The notes: generated by a model from the sequence alone, not told the origin. A DNA stretch of 64,000 nucleotides from Acinetobacter sp. ANC 3929 (GCF_000369405.1 NZ_KB849999.1:602054-666053); one strand, 5' to 3'; shown: positions 38,525 through 47,907, counted from the stretch's first letter. Numbers and translations: made by a program.

Positions 38525-39262
38525 TTAACGCATAAATAATCCACCGTTAATATCCCATGTCGCACCCGTTACAAAGGCTGCACTTGGGCTTGCCAATAAA
38601 GCACAGGTTTCAGCAATAAACTCCATGCTACCCAATGCTTTGACAGGTATATTTTGAATAAACTGTGACATTTTCTCGTCAGATACAACACTGTGTACGA
38701 TTGGTGATTCCATAGGTCCAGGTGCAATCGCATTCACCGTAACGCCCTTGGCTGCAAACTCTTTGGCAAAGATTTTTGTCAATGTCACAATGGCACCTTT
38801 AGTTGCTGCATAGTGCGCACCTGTTGCCGTCCCACCATTTTGACCAGCTAAAGAAGCCATATTGACAATGCGACCATAGCCTTGATCTGCCATATATTTG
38901 CCAATGATCTGACAGGCTTGAAAAGTACCACGTTGGTTGACTTGCGTAATCCAATCAAAATCAGCGGCAGTGATGTCCAAAACAGGCGTTGCTTTGGTGA
39001 CCGTGGCATTGTTAATCAGCACATCAAGCTTGGAAAACTTTTGCGTAATCCACTGCACAGCTGCATGAAAATCAGCTTCAACTGAAATATCTAATTTCAG
39101 TGGGAACAGATTTTCGGCATGTGGACTACGAACTTTGGCAGCTTCAGCCTTTTCCAAGGTACTTGCAGAAAGAATGACCTGATGCCCCTGACTGGCAAAA
39201 TATTCTGCAATGACATTACCCAAACCAGAAGCGGCGCCAGTCACTAAAACAACCTGTTTCAT
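38525..39262 (-). CDS. iacE: Short-chain dehydrogenase IacE
   Basis: A 245-residue NAD(P)-dependent short-chain dehydrogenase/reductase. TGAASGLGNVIAEYF holds the glycine-rich nucleotide loop, NNATVTKATP the NNAG-like block, and HYAATKGAIVTL the catalytic Tyr and Lys; the catalytic Ser lies in NMASLAG. In the iac pathway IacE is assigned to a step after the first hydroxylation of indole-3-acetate (2-hydroxy-IAA to the dihydroxylated/oxo intermediate). It begins 10 bases after iacD. Identification depends on the operon, since SDR enzymes are numerous. Confidence 0.85.
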   Translation of the reverse strand: MKQVVLVTGAASGLGNVIAEYFASQGHQVILSASTLEKAEAAKVRSPHAENLFPLKLDISVEADFHAAVQWITQKFSKLDVLINNATVTKATPVLDITAADFDWITQVNQRGTFQACQIIGKYMADQGYGRIVNMASLAGQNGGTATGAHYAATKGAIVTLTKIFAKEFAAKGVTVNAIAPGPMESPIVHSVVSDEKMSQFIQNIPVKALGSMEFIAETCALLASPSAAFVTGATWDINGGLFMR

Positions 39263-39272
39263 TTTTGTTCTC

Positions 39273-39758
39273 CTAGAGAATGTAACTGATACCCGCTAAA
39301 GTATCGGTAGAGTTAACTAAATTGATAATTTTACGATTGATTTTAAAGCCCTGATCGGTATCACGAGCTAAATGAAAAGTCACATCAGCAGTGTAGTGTT
39401 TCAAACTTTCCTTACGGAACTCGCGTAAATTTTGTGCACAACGCAAGATAATTTCACCATCTTCATCTTTGATGATACGAACACGTGACACACTACGCAC
39501 TGTATTGGCCTTTGGAGATGCTGAAATCGCCTCACCATTTTCTAAACGGGCAACACGTAATTTGCGCATATGATGATCATCATAGGCATAGTTCAAATTA
39601 TTTTCGTAATCGGTCAAACTCGAGTCGATTGGAATGATATAAACACCCTTTTCATTCCATAGATTAAGCCACGCATCATGTTCAGAATGATCCAGCATAT
39701 CGGCTTCAGCCCAGATAAAAGCGGTCACTTCATTCAATAAATTTAAATCAATTTTCAT
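39273..39758 (-). CDS. iacD: Rieske oxygenase beta subunit IacD
   Basis: A 161-residue small subunit of an aromatic-ring hydroxylating dioxygenase, an NTF2-like fold (VTAFIWAEADMLDHSEHDAWLNL, then RVARLENGEAISASPKANTVRSVS). It has no metal site and stabilises the alpha subunit in an alpha3-beta3 hexamer. It starts 10 bases after iacC. The TADVTFHLARDTDQGFKINRK end is typical of these subunits. Confidence 0.88.
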   Translation of the reverse strand: MKIDLNLLNEVTAFIWAEADMLDHSEHDAWLNLWNEKGVYIIPIDSSLTDYENNLNYAYDDHHMRKLRVARLENGEAISASPKANTVRSVSRVRIIKDEDGEIILRCAQNLREFRKESLKHYTADVTFHLARDTDQGFKINRKIINLVNSTDTLAGISYIL

Positions 39759-39768
39759 CGCGCTCTCC

Positions 39769-41046
39769 TTAAGCTGTCATCAACTTTTTCCACTGCTGAT
39801 ATGCAGCACGCATGCCTGTTTCAGCACTCACATCACTTTTTAAACCGTCTTCAGTTTTAACTTCGCCGGGTAGACCGCGATTTAACATGATCCATAAATC
39901 ATTACCTGCGTTAGCGCCGTGCTGTACGCGCTCCCAAGCCTCTGAATCATCTGGCGTACCGAAACCAAATGGACCTTGGAAATGTTCATGCAAACGTAAA
40001 CGATATTGGTTGGCAATTTGTGGACCACCATCCATGGTAATCACAGAATGGTGAATTTCAGTTTCATGTGCAGAAATTGGTTGCATCACACGGAAGAACG
40101 CCATTGAACAAGCAATATTCGGGAACAAGTTCAAGTTGAATCCAGAACCACCGACTGCACGAACAATGCGGCGAACTTCAAGTTCAGCATGACCTTCATC
40201 ACGTAGTGCTTGTGCCAAATCTTCGAAACGCTCCTGAATCGGACGTTCCATCAATTCTTCATCTAAATCGACTAACTCTGGAATCATCACCATGACACTG
40301 TGACCATTACCTAAGTCTTCGACATAACCAGGTTGATTTTCAAAGTTAAATAATTCTTCTGTCTTTTCATCCACAGAACTTAAGAATGACTTGTGTACCA
40401 ATGGGAAATGGTAAGCATCCGTGGTATTTTCCAGCTGAATTTTCCAGTTGCCAGGGAAACGGAAACGATGTTCACCCAAGACTTTAATTGGATAACCTGC
40501 CCCTTGTTTCATAAACAGATCAATCCATTTTTTCGCAGCACCCAAAAAATCTTCTAACGGCTCGATGTCCTGTTTAAAGGTCGCGAAAATCATGCCGTTG
40601 TATTCTTCAACGCGAAGGCTGATCAATGGAAATTCTGATTTATCTAGGCATTCCCCATAGCTTTCTGGAGAAGGTACACCACGTAATGAACCATCAAGTG
40701 CATAACTCCAGCCATGATATGGGCAGACAAAACTATTGGTTTTACCTTTTTTATGTTCACAGACCGTTGCAGCACGGTGACGACAGCGGTTGAGTAAGAC
40801 ATGCACTTTTTTCTTACGATCACGCACCACAACAACAGGCTGCTTACCAATATTGATGGTTTTGTAGCTACCACCTTCTGGAATCTCGCTGGCATGTGCC
40901 ACCCAAACCCAAGTACTGTAATAAATTTTTTGCATCTCATCTTCAAAGATCTTTTCATCTTTATAAAGGGAGGTATGCGCGCGATCACTTTGCACTAAGC
41001 TACTGTAATCGATATCAATATTTTGCATTGGGATAATCTGATTCAT
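39769..41046 (-). CDS. iacC: Rieske oxygenase alpha subunit IacC
   Basis: A 425-residue catalytic subunit. The ATG at 41046 is used because AAGGA lies 8 bases upstream; a longer frame to 41184 would overlap iacI and adds no conserved sequence. The Rieske ligands are Cys88 and His90 (CRHRAATVC) and Cys108 and His111 (CPYHGW). The mononuclear iron site includes the two His of NTTDAYHFPLVHKSF, preceded by the bridging Asp. In IAA catabolism the complex acts on an oxidised indole intermediate on the way to catechol. It follows iacI by 31 bases. Confidence 0.9.
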   Translation of the reverse strand: MNQIIPMQNIDIDYSSLVQSDRAHTSLYKDEKIFEDEMQKIYYSTWVWVAHASEIPEGGSYKTINIGKQPVVVVRDRKKKVHVLLNRCRHRAATVCEHKKGKTNSFVCPYHGWSYALDGSLRGVPSPESYGECLDKSEFPLISLRVEEYNGMIFATFKQDIEPLEDFLGAAKKWIDLFMKQGAGYPIKVLGEHRFRFPGNWKIQLENTTDAYHFPLVHKSFLSSVDEKTEELFNFENQPGYVEDLGNGHSVMVMIPELVDLDEELMERPIQERFEDLAQALRDEGHAELEVRRIVRAVGGSGFNLNLFPNIACSMAFFRVMQPISAHETEIHHSVITMDGGPQIANQYRLRLHEHFQGPFGFGTPDDSEAWERVQHGANAGNDLWIMLNRGLPGEVKTEDGLKSDVSAETGMRAAYQQWKKLMTA

Positions 41047-41077
41047 GTCAATGATCCTTTTCAATTTGTCCTTTGCC

Positions 41078-41605
41078 TTAACGCTGGTCTGGTACTGGCA
41101 ATTCAGCTGTACTGTTCCAATGCGCGACTGGGCGACTAAAAATATTTTCCGTCTGGAAATGTTTGATCTTCCAACGACCATCATTTTGCTGTTTAAATTT
41201 CACGCTGAGCTTGGCAGCATTTAAATGGCTACGACCATCTCTAAAGCTTGAAGTTTGCAACATCAGCCATGTTGCATTGGCTTGATCCTGCTCAATGTAA
41301 ATTTGTTCAGAACTGACAAAGTGAGCATTCATAACGAAATGAGACTGCTTTTGGGTATAATTTTTAAACATGCTGTAAATTGCGTGCCATGAGTCATATC
41401 GACCAAAAGATTTGGCATATTTCTCGCCAATGCCTTCCCAAATACTGTCGGCATCAAACAAGTCCATCAGCTCATCTAGATCAGTATTGGCATCTAGCGC
41501 ATCACAAATTTCCATATAGCGATTGATACAGTTCCGAATCGCATTTTGTGCTTCAAGTAGCGCCAAGCGTTGTAGCACTGTGCTCAAATCTATGTGCTCA
41601 TTCAT
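41078..41605 (-). CDS. iacI: SnoaL-like protein IacI
   Basis: A 175-residue NTF2/SnoaL-like protein. The N-terminal helix LLEAQNAIRNCINRYMEICD, the DLMDLFDADSIWEG motif and the late RWKIKHFQTE strand are typical of SnoaL-type cyclases/isomerases and of small oxygenase-like subunits. IacI is the usual partner in iac clusters; a role in ring-intermediate conversion is suggested but unsettled. It lies between iacA (46-base gap) and iacC (31-base gap). In other Acinetobacter clusters, as I recall, iacB stands between iacA and iacI; here no frame fits in that gap. Confidence 0.82.
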   Translation of the reverse strand: MNEHIDLSTVLQRLALLEAQNAIRNCINRYMEICDALDANTDLDELMDLFDADSIWEGIGEKYAKSFGRYDSWHAIYSMFKNYTQKQSHFVMNAHFVSSEQIYIEQDQANATWLMLQTSSFRDGRSHLNAAKLSVKFKQQNDGRWKIKHFQTENIFSRPVAHWNSTAELPVPDQR

Positions 41606-41651
41606 CCTCTGATCTCACATCCGTTTTCTATCTCGATTTATAAAGCTTGGT

Positions 41652-42818
41652 TTATAAATAGCCTGGTGCTGGTTTTAAACCAAAGCTGACAAGACCTGCA
41701 TTTTGTAAAGTGGCATCGCCCATAAATGCATGTTGGGTCACCACATTGGTGTCATTCACAAAACGACTAAACACGTTATTGCTATAAATCGCAGTCATAC
41801 CTGCCAACATTTGCATCTTGCGTGCTACACGAGCACATACACGCGCTGCATGTGTACAGGCCAAACGCATATCACTCACTTGCTCAACACTCGGTGTACG
41901 ACCTGCAACCACTTCTTTCCAGACAATATCCATCGTGTCGTAGAACCAGTTACGCGCTGCTTTGAACTCAGCATCTGACTGAGCAAACTCATATTGCGTT
42001 ACAGGACGATTAGCAATTTCAGCACCACCTGTAATCGAAGCCTTACCTGGTGCAAGTTGTTTAAATTCGTCTAGCGCTGCAGCTGCCACACCAATACCAA
42101 CAACAGTCAATACTTGGGTAGCAAGTGATAAAGACGGATATTTAAAAAAGGGTTCAGGCAACTTTGAGGGTTCACCTCGGACAAAGGTCCACTCTTTACT
42201 GACCAAAACATTATCCACCACCAAATCATGGCTTCCTGTTCCCTTTAAACCAACCGTGTCCCAAGTCATATCAACTTTAGCTTGATTGGCTGGCATCACT
42301 GCCATGCGTGGTAAACCCTGTGCCTCATTGTCTTTTTGTGGCGAAATCCCGACACCGACAATATCTGCACCCATACAGCCACTCGAAAATTTCCAGCGAC
42401 CGCGGACGACAACGCCCTCATCGGTAATTTCGGCAGGTTGCGGTGGGAAAATGCCGCCAGCGAATACGATGTCAGGACTGTCTTTGTATAAAGTCTTCAA
42501 GGTGTCTTCTGGCAAGCTGCCTAAATAAGCGGGACTCATGCCAAAACTTGCCACCCATCCCACTGATCCATCCGCTTTAGACAATTGCTCAATCAGTTCA
42601 CAAAATTGTTTTGGCGACCATTCATTGCCACCAAAACGCTTCGGTACGAGTGCACGATAGACACCGAGTTTTTTTAATTTATCGATAATGTCCTGACTGA
42701 CATAGGCTTGATCATCAAACTCGCCAGTACAGGCACGTTCACGGATTTCCTGACACAAAGCTGCCAATTCGGTGGCATTGGTATCAGCAACAAATTCCTG
42801 CATAGATAAATTATTCAT
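41652..42818 (-). CDS. iacA: Flavin-dependent indole-3-acetate monooxygenase IacA
   Basis: A 388-residue acyl-CoA-dehydrogenase-fold monooxygenase (HsaA/HpaC2 group). ATG at 42818 has AAGGAG 7 bases upstream; a GTG directly before it is possible. Domains: N-terminal helices to about 120 (LVPKRFGGNEWSPKQFCELIE), a beta domain with GRWKFSSGCMGAD and WDTVGLKGTGSHDLVVD, and C-terminal helices ending in FMGDATLQNAGLVSFG. IacA performs the first hydroxylation of indole-3-acetic acid with reduced flavin from IacG. Second gene of the operon, 18 bases after iacH. Confidence 0.9.
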   Translation of the reverse strand: MNNLSMQEFVADTNATELAALCQEIRERACTGEFDDQAYVSQDIIDKLKKLGVYRALVPKRFGGNEWSPKQFCELIEQLSKADGSVGWVASFGMSPAYLGSLPEDTLKTLYKDSPDIVFAGGIFPPQPAEITDEGVVVRGRWKFSSGCMGADIVGVGISPQKDNEAQGLPRMAVMPANQAKVDMTWDTVGLKGTGSHDLVVDNVLVSKEWTFVRGEPSKLPEPFFKYPSLSLATQVLTVVGIGVAAAALDEFKQLAPGKASITGGAEIANRPVTQYEFAQSDAEFKAARNWFYDTMDIVWKEVVAGRTPSVEQVSDMRLACTHAARVCARVARKMQMLAGMTAIYSNNVFSRFVNDTNVVTQHAFMGDATLQNAGLVSFGLKPAPGYL

Positions 42819-42836
42819 CACCTAACTCCTTGTTAT

Positions 42837-43949
42837 TTATAACACCGCCGCCTTGATATATTTCGCAATTGCACACAACTGCGCATCGGCATTGGTTTTC
42901 CCTACAACCTGTAAACCCACAGGTAATCCTTCGCTTGTTTGCAGTGGTATTGAAATCGCAGGGTGTCCCGAAAGATTAAAGGGACGAACCAAACCTGTTA
43001 GATTCAACAGCGCAACTGTGTTTTCCGCATCCACCACTTGGGGTGGAATCTGCGGTAATGTCGGTAAAATCAGCGCATCGTATTGCTCAAGCAAATGATC
43101 GATTTCAGCAGTGAATGTCACTTTGACCTGCTCAGCTTGTTTGACTTGTGCCAATGTTGTCTCGGCAGCCTTGAGTAAACGCCCATTCACATCGGTACCC
43201 ACCAAACCTGTTTGGGTTAAGTCGCCGTAGGCCTGCCAGTTTTCATAATTAATAATTTGCATACCTGCATGAAACGCAGCGTCAAAAGAAGACGCTTCAA
43301 CGGTGGTAGGTTGTAAATGAAGCTGCGCCAAATATTGTTCAATCGTAGCGATGACTTGTGGATCCGCATCCACGTTTAACCAAGCAAGTTTGGGCGCTCG
43401 CGACAATGCGTCAGCCACTTTAAAAGTCGGATCGATGATCTGCATTGCTGTTTCAATCATCTCGACTGATTTTGCAAAAGGGCCTACACAATCCAGTGAA
43501 CTGCGTGCTGGATGTACACCTTTACGGCTAACACGCCCAAAGGTCGGTTTTAATCCAAAAACACCACAACATGCCGCAGGCATACGGATCGAGCCACCAG
43601 TATCCGTTCCTAACGTAAAATCTGCCAAACCTGCTGCAACCGCTGCCGCAGAACCACTGGATGAACCACCTGGAATAAGCGCTGGATATTTAGGATTAAT
43701 AGCTGTACCAAAGGTATGGTTAATGCCAGTGATACCAAATGCCAGTTCATGCAAATTGGTTTTTGCCGTAATTTGGCAGTCTGCTGCCAAAATACGATTA
43801 ACGACGTCTGCATTTTCGATTGCAGGTTGGCTTTGCATCAGGGCTTTGCTACCTGCCATCGTCTTCATACCTTGAATATCAATGGAATCTTTCACCATGA
43901 CCTTTAAGGTACCCATTCCTTTTTGTACGTCTTGTACAATAATATTCAT
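42837..43949 (-). CDS. iacH: Amidase IacH
   Basis: A 370-residue amidase-signature enzyme. The Ser-cisSer-Lys triad is visible: Lys in VMVKDSIDIQG, the cis-Ser in PGGSSSGSAAAVAAG and the nucleophile Ser in DTGGSIRMPAACCG. It is shorter than the 450-500 residues usual for the family but retains all core blocks. In iac clusters IacH is thought to hydrolyse an amide intermediate or indole-3-acetamide. First gene of the operon, divergent from iacR, with a good promoter in the 147-base gap. Confidence 0.88.
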   Translation of the reverse strand: MNIIVQDVQKGMGTLKVMVKDSIDIQGMKTMAGSKALMQSQPAIENADVVNRILAADCQITAKTNLHELAFGITGINHTFGTAINPKYPALIPGGSSSGSAAAVAAGLADFTLGTDTGGSIRMPAACCGVFGLKPTFGRVSRKGVHPARSSLDCVGPFAKSVEMIETAMQIIDPTFKVADALSRAPKLAWLNVDADPQVIATIEQYLAQLHLQPTTVEASSFDAAFHAGMQIINYENWQAYGDLTQTGLVGTDVNGRLLKAAETTLAQVKQAEQVKVTFTAEIDHLLEQYDALILPTLPQIPPQVVDAENTVALLNLTGLVRPFNLSGHPAISIPLQTSEGLPVGLQVVGKTNADAQLCAIAKYIKAAVL

Positions 43950-43981
43950 TCACTTTTCCATGTATTTTTATCCTTAATACA

Positions 43982-44010
43982 AATATCGGAAAAAGTAATG
44001 TAATTGTCAA
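43982..44010 (-). promoter_or_regulatory. Sigma-70-like promoter of the iac operon
   Basis: On the minus strand a perfect TTGACA (44010-44005), 17 bases, then GATATT (43987-43982). It lies 33 bases before the iacH start, in the region where the MarR-type repressor IacR is expected to bind. On the plus strand a TATAAT at 44055-44060 may serve iacR. Confidence 0.65.
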
Positions 44011-44096
44011 GTATTTTTCATGATTAAGAACAAAGAAAATGTTTCTAATTTTTGTATAATAGGTCACATCCATTTTTATAAAGTTATCACTTTGCT

Positions 44097-44564
44097 ATGC
44101 TTACTCATTTAGAACAATTTCTACCCAATAATGAACCTAGCAGTTTACAAAGCTATCCATTTTTCTGGATCTCTCAAGTAAATGGAAAGTACACACAACT
44201 TATTGAAAAATCTATAAAAAAACTAGGGATAGACAATACTCGTCGTAAAATTATTTTAAGTACCAATGCTCTGCAACAAGCGAGTATTACTGAGATTGCA
44301 AACTTGTCTACGCTTAAATTAACCACAGCAACCAAAGCCGTTTATCGGTTGGTAGAGGATGATATTGTTCAGGTTTTTTCTTCAGAATCAGATGAACGTA
44401 TTTCGATGGTGAAATTGACAGAAAAAGGCAAAGAGCTGGTCGAACAAATCAATCAAATCAGTCAGGTCACTTTATCTGGCATCCTGAATGCTTTTGATGA
44501 TGAGGAGCTGCATCAGCTCAATGCACAATTGAAGAAGGTGTTTGATCTGATGCCATCCAGCTAA
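44097..44564 (+). CDS. iacR: MarR-family repressor IacR
   Basis: A 155-residue MarR-type dimeric regulator. The winged helix is at about 60-115: ASITEIANLSTLKLTTATKAV is the recognition part and DERISMVKLTEKGKELV the wing. It is divergent from the iacHAICDEFG operon. IacR of this group represses the operon and is released by indole-3-acetic acid; that is family knowledge, the identity here is from position. A terminator follows directly. Confidence 0.88.
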   Translation: MLTHLEQFLPNNEPSSLQSYPFFWISQVNGKYTQLIEKSIKKLGIDNTRRKIILSTNALQQASITEIANLSTLKLTTATKAVYRLVEDDIVQVFSSESDERISMVKLTEKGKELVEQINQISQVTLSGILNAFDDEELHQLNAQLKKVFDLMPSS

Positions 44565-44573
44565 AATCTAAAT

Positions 44574-44608
44574 AATAAAGCCCATCACAATATGTATGGG
44601 CTTTTATT
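44574..44608. terminator. Bidirectional terminator after iacR
   Basis: AATAAAGCCCAT pairs with ATGGGCTTTTATT, loop about ten bases, with a T-rich end on the plus strand and an A/T-rich end on the minus. It lies between the convergent iacR and dehydrogenase genes. Confidence 0.8.
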
Positions 44609-44623
44609 AAAGCTGAGCGGTCA

Positions 44624-45613
44624 TCAAGCTTGTGCTACATTGAATTTTGGTTTCAGGTCATTTTTTTCAATTCGGTCAGAGAATGTACGCAATACCTGTA
44701 ATTTATATTGCATCACATCAATGTCGTGATAATTATAAAAACCCTGCTTTTCTCTCAAGCCATTACGTTGCCTACGCATATTTTCAGCAATAATGTCAGG
44801 TGTACGATAACGGTCACCCAACTCCTTTTCTAAATATTGGGAAGCGTAATACAGAATATCCCCACCACCCCAATCGATAAACTCCAATAGCCCTAGAACT
44901 GAAAAACGTAGACCAAAGCCCGTACGAATGGCGATATCAATATCTTCTGCGGAAGCAACACCTTCTTCAACCATCCGAGCAGCTTCATTCATGGCTAAAG
45001 CCTGAATCCGAGGCACGATATAGCCAGCTTTAGCATTACAGACCACTGGAACTTTGCCAATTGCGTGCAAGAAGCTTTTCAAGGTATTTACGGCCTCATT
45101 TGAGGTTTGTTCAGAGCGACTTAACTCAACCAGCGGAATCAGATAGGCAGGGTTTAACCAGTGCGCATTGACCACCCGTTCTGGATGAGAAATCATTTGC
45201 GCAATGTCGGTGACCAAAAAGGTCGATGTGGTCGATGCGACAATACACGCTGGCGCAATATATTGATCCAGCCAAGCAAAAATCTCTTGTTTGGCTTGCC
45301 TAACCTCAGGCACACCTTCCAAAACCAGATCGCAGTTTGCCAAAGTAGGTATAGAACCGACTTTACTTAAAATCTCAATCTGCTCCAGAATAAAAGTCGT
45401 TTGTTCAGATTGAATAAACTGGATATTTTCCAGTAACTCTAACTCTTGCTTTAAGTCCGCTTGAATCTGCGCCTGATATTGATCAAACTCAGCCTCTGTA
45501 CGTTGTCGAGCGTCAATTAAAGCTACTTTCAGCCCCGCATAGGCAAAGGCAATTGCAATTGCCTTTCCCATACGACCCGCGCCCAGTACGGCAACCTGTT
45601 GAATCGTTGTCAT
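44624..45613 (-). CDS. 3-hydroxyacyl-CoA-dehydrogenase family oxidoreductase
   Basis: A 329-residue NAD-dependent dehydrogenase of the 3HCDH/lambda-crystallin group. ATG at 45613 with AAGGAG 6 bases upstream is the start; a further upstream ATG falls inside the previous gene. The Rossmann loop is VAVLGAGRMGKAIAIAFAYAG; VASTTSTFLVTD, VVNAHWLNPAYLIPLVE and NAKAGYIVPRIQALAMNEA are the family blocks. It has the single-domain form of L-carnitine, L-gulonate and pyridoxine-pathway dehydrogenases rather than that of FadB. One base separates its start from the opine dehydrogenase stop, so they are co-translated. Its substrate is not known. Confidence 0.82.
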   Translation of the reverse strand: MTTIQQVAVLGAGRMGKAIAIAFAYAGLKVALIDARQRTEAEFDQYQAQIQADLKQELELLENIQFIQSEQTTFILEQIEILSKVGSIPTLANCDLVLEGVPEVRQAKQEIFAWLDQYIAPACIVASTTSTFLVTDIAQMISHPERVVNAHWLNPAYLIPLVELSRSEQTSNEAVNTLKSFLHAIGKVPVVCNAKAGYIVPRIQALAMNEAARMVEEGVASAEDIDIAIRTGFGLRFSVLGLLEFIDWGGGDILYYASQYLEKELGDRYRTPDIIAENMRRQRNGLREKQGFYNYHDIDVMQYKLQVLRTFSDRIEKNDLKPKFNVAQA

Positions 45614-45614
45614 A

Positions 45615-46721
45615 TCAGACTCCTTGCTGTAAGGTCGCTTGTAGTTCAGCTTTGGTTTTTTGCGCAAGACCTAAACTTTCTAACGTCCGGCCTTCTTGAT
45701 ATAAATCTTTGCCTGTGACGGCAGAGGCAAGGTTTAATAGACCTTCTGCAACAGGGGTTGCAACACCAGCCCAGCGACCTACAGAAACCAAGAACGACAG
45801 TCCCAAACGCGTATCTTCAAGCATATAGCGATGCGACTGTAGATCGATATCCTCACGCCAATCAGCACTATCCGTTAATTTGCCATGTGCCCCGCGCCCA
45901 TACATCCATTCGTCACCTTCCCCATCTTTATTGTAATGGTCTGCCAATGGAAAATGTGGTGCAGAATAACCCAACACTTCCCTGACACGCATCCGTTCTG
46001 CATCAAGCTGATTGGTGACACGGCGAATTGAAGGTTGCGTGCCTTCATTATGAATATCCCATGCCTCAAAATGCTCTAATGGTCCTGCATTCATCAAAAT
46101 CAAAGGTGGATGGATAATCGGTCCCGCATTCATTAAAGCACCGCTTAAACTGTCTTCAATCGGTTCAACGCTTGGATAGGCCTGCTTTAACAGCTCAAAT
46201 GCATGTGCGGAAAGCGCACTTGGAAATACACCTGTAGGTAAACGGGTAGCATACCCACTCACTACAATTTGATTCACACCATGTTTACGGACCAGATAAG
46301 GTAAGGTGCCAGTTTCCGCAAAGGCGACTGGTGCTGTGTTGCCTACCTCTTGCATAGCTTTGGCAAAGATAAAAGTTCCGAAAGTTGCAGGTGGTAAATA
46401 CACCACTTGGTCTGCTTTAAAAAAAGGTGCTGCTTGGCGAGCCAAATCAACATGTGTGGTTGCAGGTAAAGGGATAATAATCAACTGGGCATGTTGAATG
46501 GCTTTTTCTAAATTATCTGATAGATTAATCTGCGAATCCGAAAAACCGACGGTGATACTGCGATCACCCCGATAATCTCTAATATTCAAAACCCCAGTTG
46601 CAGCCAGTTGCTCCAGTGCCTGCGTATCTCGACGCCATAACACCACATCATGTCCTTTTTCTGCCATTTCTGCCGCAGCTGCATAACATCCGTGACCACC
46701 ACCCAATACTGTAATTTTCAT
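45615..46721 (-). CDS. Octopine/nopaline dehydrogenase family protein
   Basis: A 368-residue NAD(P)-dependent opine dehydrogenase-like enzyme. TVLGGGHGCYAAAAEMAEKGH is the Rossmann loop; the catalytic domain begins near 190 with PIIHPPLILMNAGPLEHFEAW and has the HNEGTQPSIRRVTNQLDAERM block, with the His expected for catalysis. Such enzymes oxidise secondary amines formed from an amino acid and a keto acid, or run the reverse. It is first in an operon with the 3HCDH-type gene, after an AraC gene. Whether it degrades an opine is open. Confidence 0.82.
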   Translation of the reverse strand: MKITVLGGGHGCYAAAAEMAEKGHDVVLWRRDTQALEQLAATGVLNIRDYRGDRSITVGFSDSQINLSDNLEKAIQHAQLIIIPLPATTHVDLARQAAPFFKADQVVYLPPATFGTFIFAKAMQEVGNTAPVAFAETGTLPYLVRKHGVNQIVVSGYATRLPTGVFPSALSAHAFELLKQAYPSVEPIEDSLSGALMNAGPIIHPPLILMNAGPLEHFEAWDIHNEGTQPSIRRVTNQLDAERMRVREVLGYSAPHFPLADHYNKDGEGDEWMYGRGAHGKLTDSADWREDIDLQSHRYMLEDTRLGLSFLVSVGRWAGVATPVAEGLLNLASAVTGKDLYQEGRTLESLGLAQKTKAELQATLQQGV

Positions 46722-46804
46722 GCTACATCCTCCTGATTGATTTCATCTCATCATAGAAGACCAGCACGCTTCAGGCTTATCCAAATACGCAAGCATAATT
46801 CAAT

Positions 46805-47815
46805 TTACGAAACCATCTCGGCAATTTGCACAGGATTCATTTTTAGGGTGTGTGAAGGCAGGCAACCATAACGCTTCTTGTAGAACGTGGAAAAATGCCC
46901 AAAGCTTTGAATGCCATGACGTAATAAGATTTCGGTCACGGTTTCATTGCCATGACAATTTTGCAATGCGGCATGCACCCGCTCAATTCGTTGGTCGCGA
47001 ATATATTCCACAGGCGTTTGTTGTAAATACTGACTAAAGCCTTTTTGCAAAGTTCGTACAGAGACATCACAGCACTGACTTAATAACGATAGAGAAATTG
47101 GGTCTTGCAGATGATCCTGAATATATTGTTGTGCTTTTTTGATGTAACCAGGCAAAACCTGCTGTCTTTTTGCATTGAGCAAGGCACTAAAGTTATTGGG
47201 AATTTTAAGTAGAATTAATTCAATCAGATATTCAGTGAAGCTCGCTGAAATAAAACTCCAGTTCTGAATATTATAATAGGCATGACACAGATAATTGAGT
47301 GTTTCGACAATCGAACGTATCCCTTCTGCCGTACAAGACAATCCTGTATCAAACAAAATCGCATCATGGCTGGTATGACCCAACATCTTGAACAATTGTG
47401 TTTCCACATCTTGTCGAGCCAGTTTTAAAATAATATTTCGACAGTGTTGATTGGTCACAATTTGCTGTCGAGTATTCGGATGTGTGATCGACATAATGCC
47501 AGGCGACTGTAGCAGCTGTTCATTTTCCAGCCCGACCTTACATTGCCCTTCCAGGGTGATACGAAATAAATAAAAGTTGGAGGCTTCATCAATCGTGATC
47601 ATCACAGGCGCACTATATTTCAGGTCATACAATGCCGAATTGCCAAAACTAAAACCATTCAACCGCGTATTTAACGGTTCAACAGTTTCCACATCAAATT
47701 GATGCGGACAAAGGTAATGGCTGATTTGATCTTTAATGACTTTATAATCATCTGATTTGAATAATAAAAACTCATCCAGATAATGCAGATGATCTAAATT
47801 GAAAGATGGTCCCAT
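46805..47815 (-). CDS. AraC/XylS-family regulator
   Basis: A 336-residue regulator. The ATG at 47815 has GGAG 7 bases upstream; a TTG at 47857 would add 14 residues without such support. The N-terminal half is an AraC-binding-like domain (RLNGFSFGNSALYDLKYSAP). The C-terminal half has two helix-turn-helix motifs (LSLLSQCCDVSVRTLQKGFS and ILLRHGIQSFGHFSTFYKKRYG). It belongs to the XylS-like subgroup that often controls aromatic or nitrogen-compound catabolism. It lies between the MFS gene and the opine dehydrogenase pair on the same strand and is their probable activator. Confidence 0.83.
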   Translation of the reverse strand: MGPSFNLDHLHYLDEFLLFKSDDYKVIKDQISHYLCPHQFDVETVEPLNTRLNGFSFGNSALYDLKYSAPVMITIDEASNFYLFRITLEGQCKVGLENEQLLQSPGIMSITHPNTRQQIVTNQHCRNIILKLARQDVETQLFKMLGHTSHDAILFDTGLSCTAEGIRSIVETLNYLCHAYYNIQNWSFISASFTEYLIELILLKIPNNFSALLNAKRQQVLPGYIKKAQQYIQDHLQDPISLSLLSQCCDVSVRTLQKGFSQYLQQTPVEYIRDQRIERVHAALQNCHGNETVTEILLRHGIQSFGHFSTFYKKRYGCLPSHTLKMNPVQIAEMVS

Positions 47816-47856
47816 CACTTCACTCCATTGCGATTGATTACGCAGAGAAAAAGCCA

Positions 47857-47881
47857 AAGCCCACTACAATCGAATGGGCTT
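47857..47881 (-). terminator. Terminator after the MFS gene
   Basis: On the minus strand AAGCCCA pairs with TGGGCTT, then TGGCTTTTT. It lies 27 bases past the MFS stop and just before the AraC gene start. Confidence 0.6.
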
Positions 47882-47907
47882 GGGTATTACATCAGCTACT
47901 GATCCAA

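Noticed and set aside
39769..41184. Longer start of iacC
   Set aside because: The extra 46 residues overlap iacI, have no conserved sequence, and the ATG at 41046 has a good ribosome-binding site.
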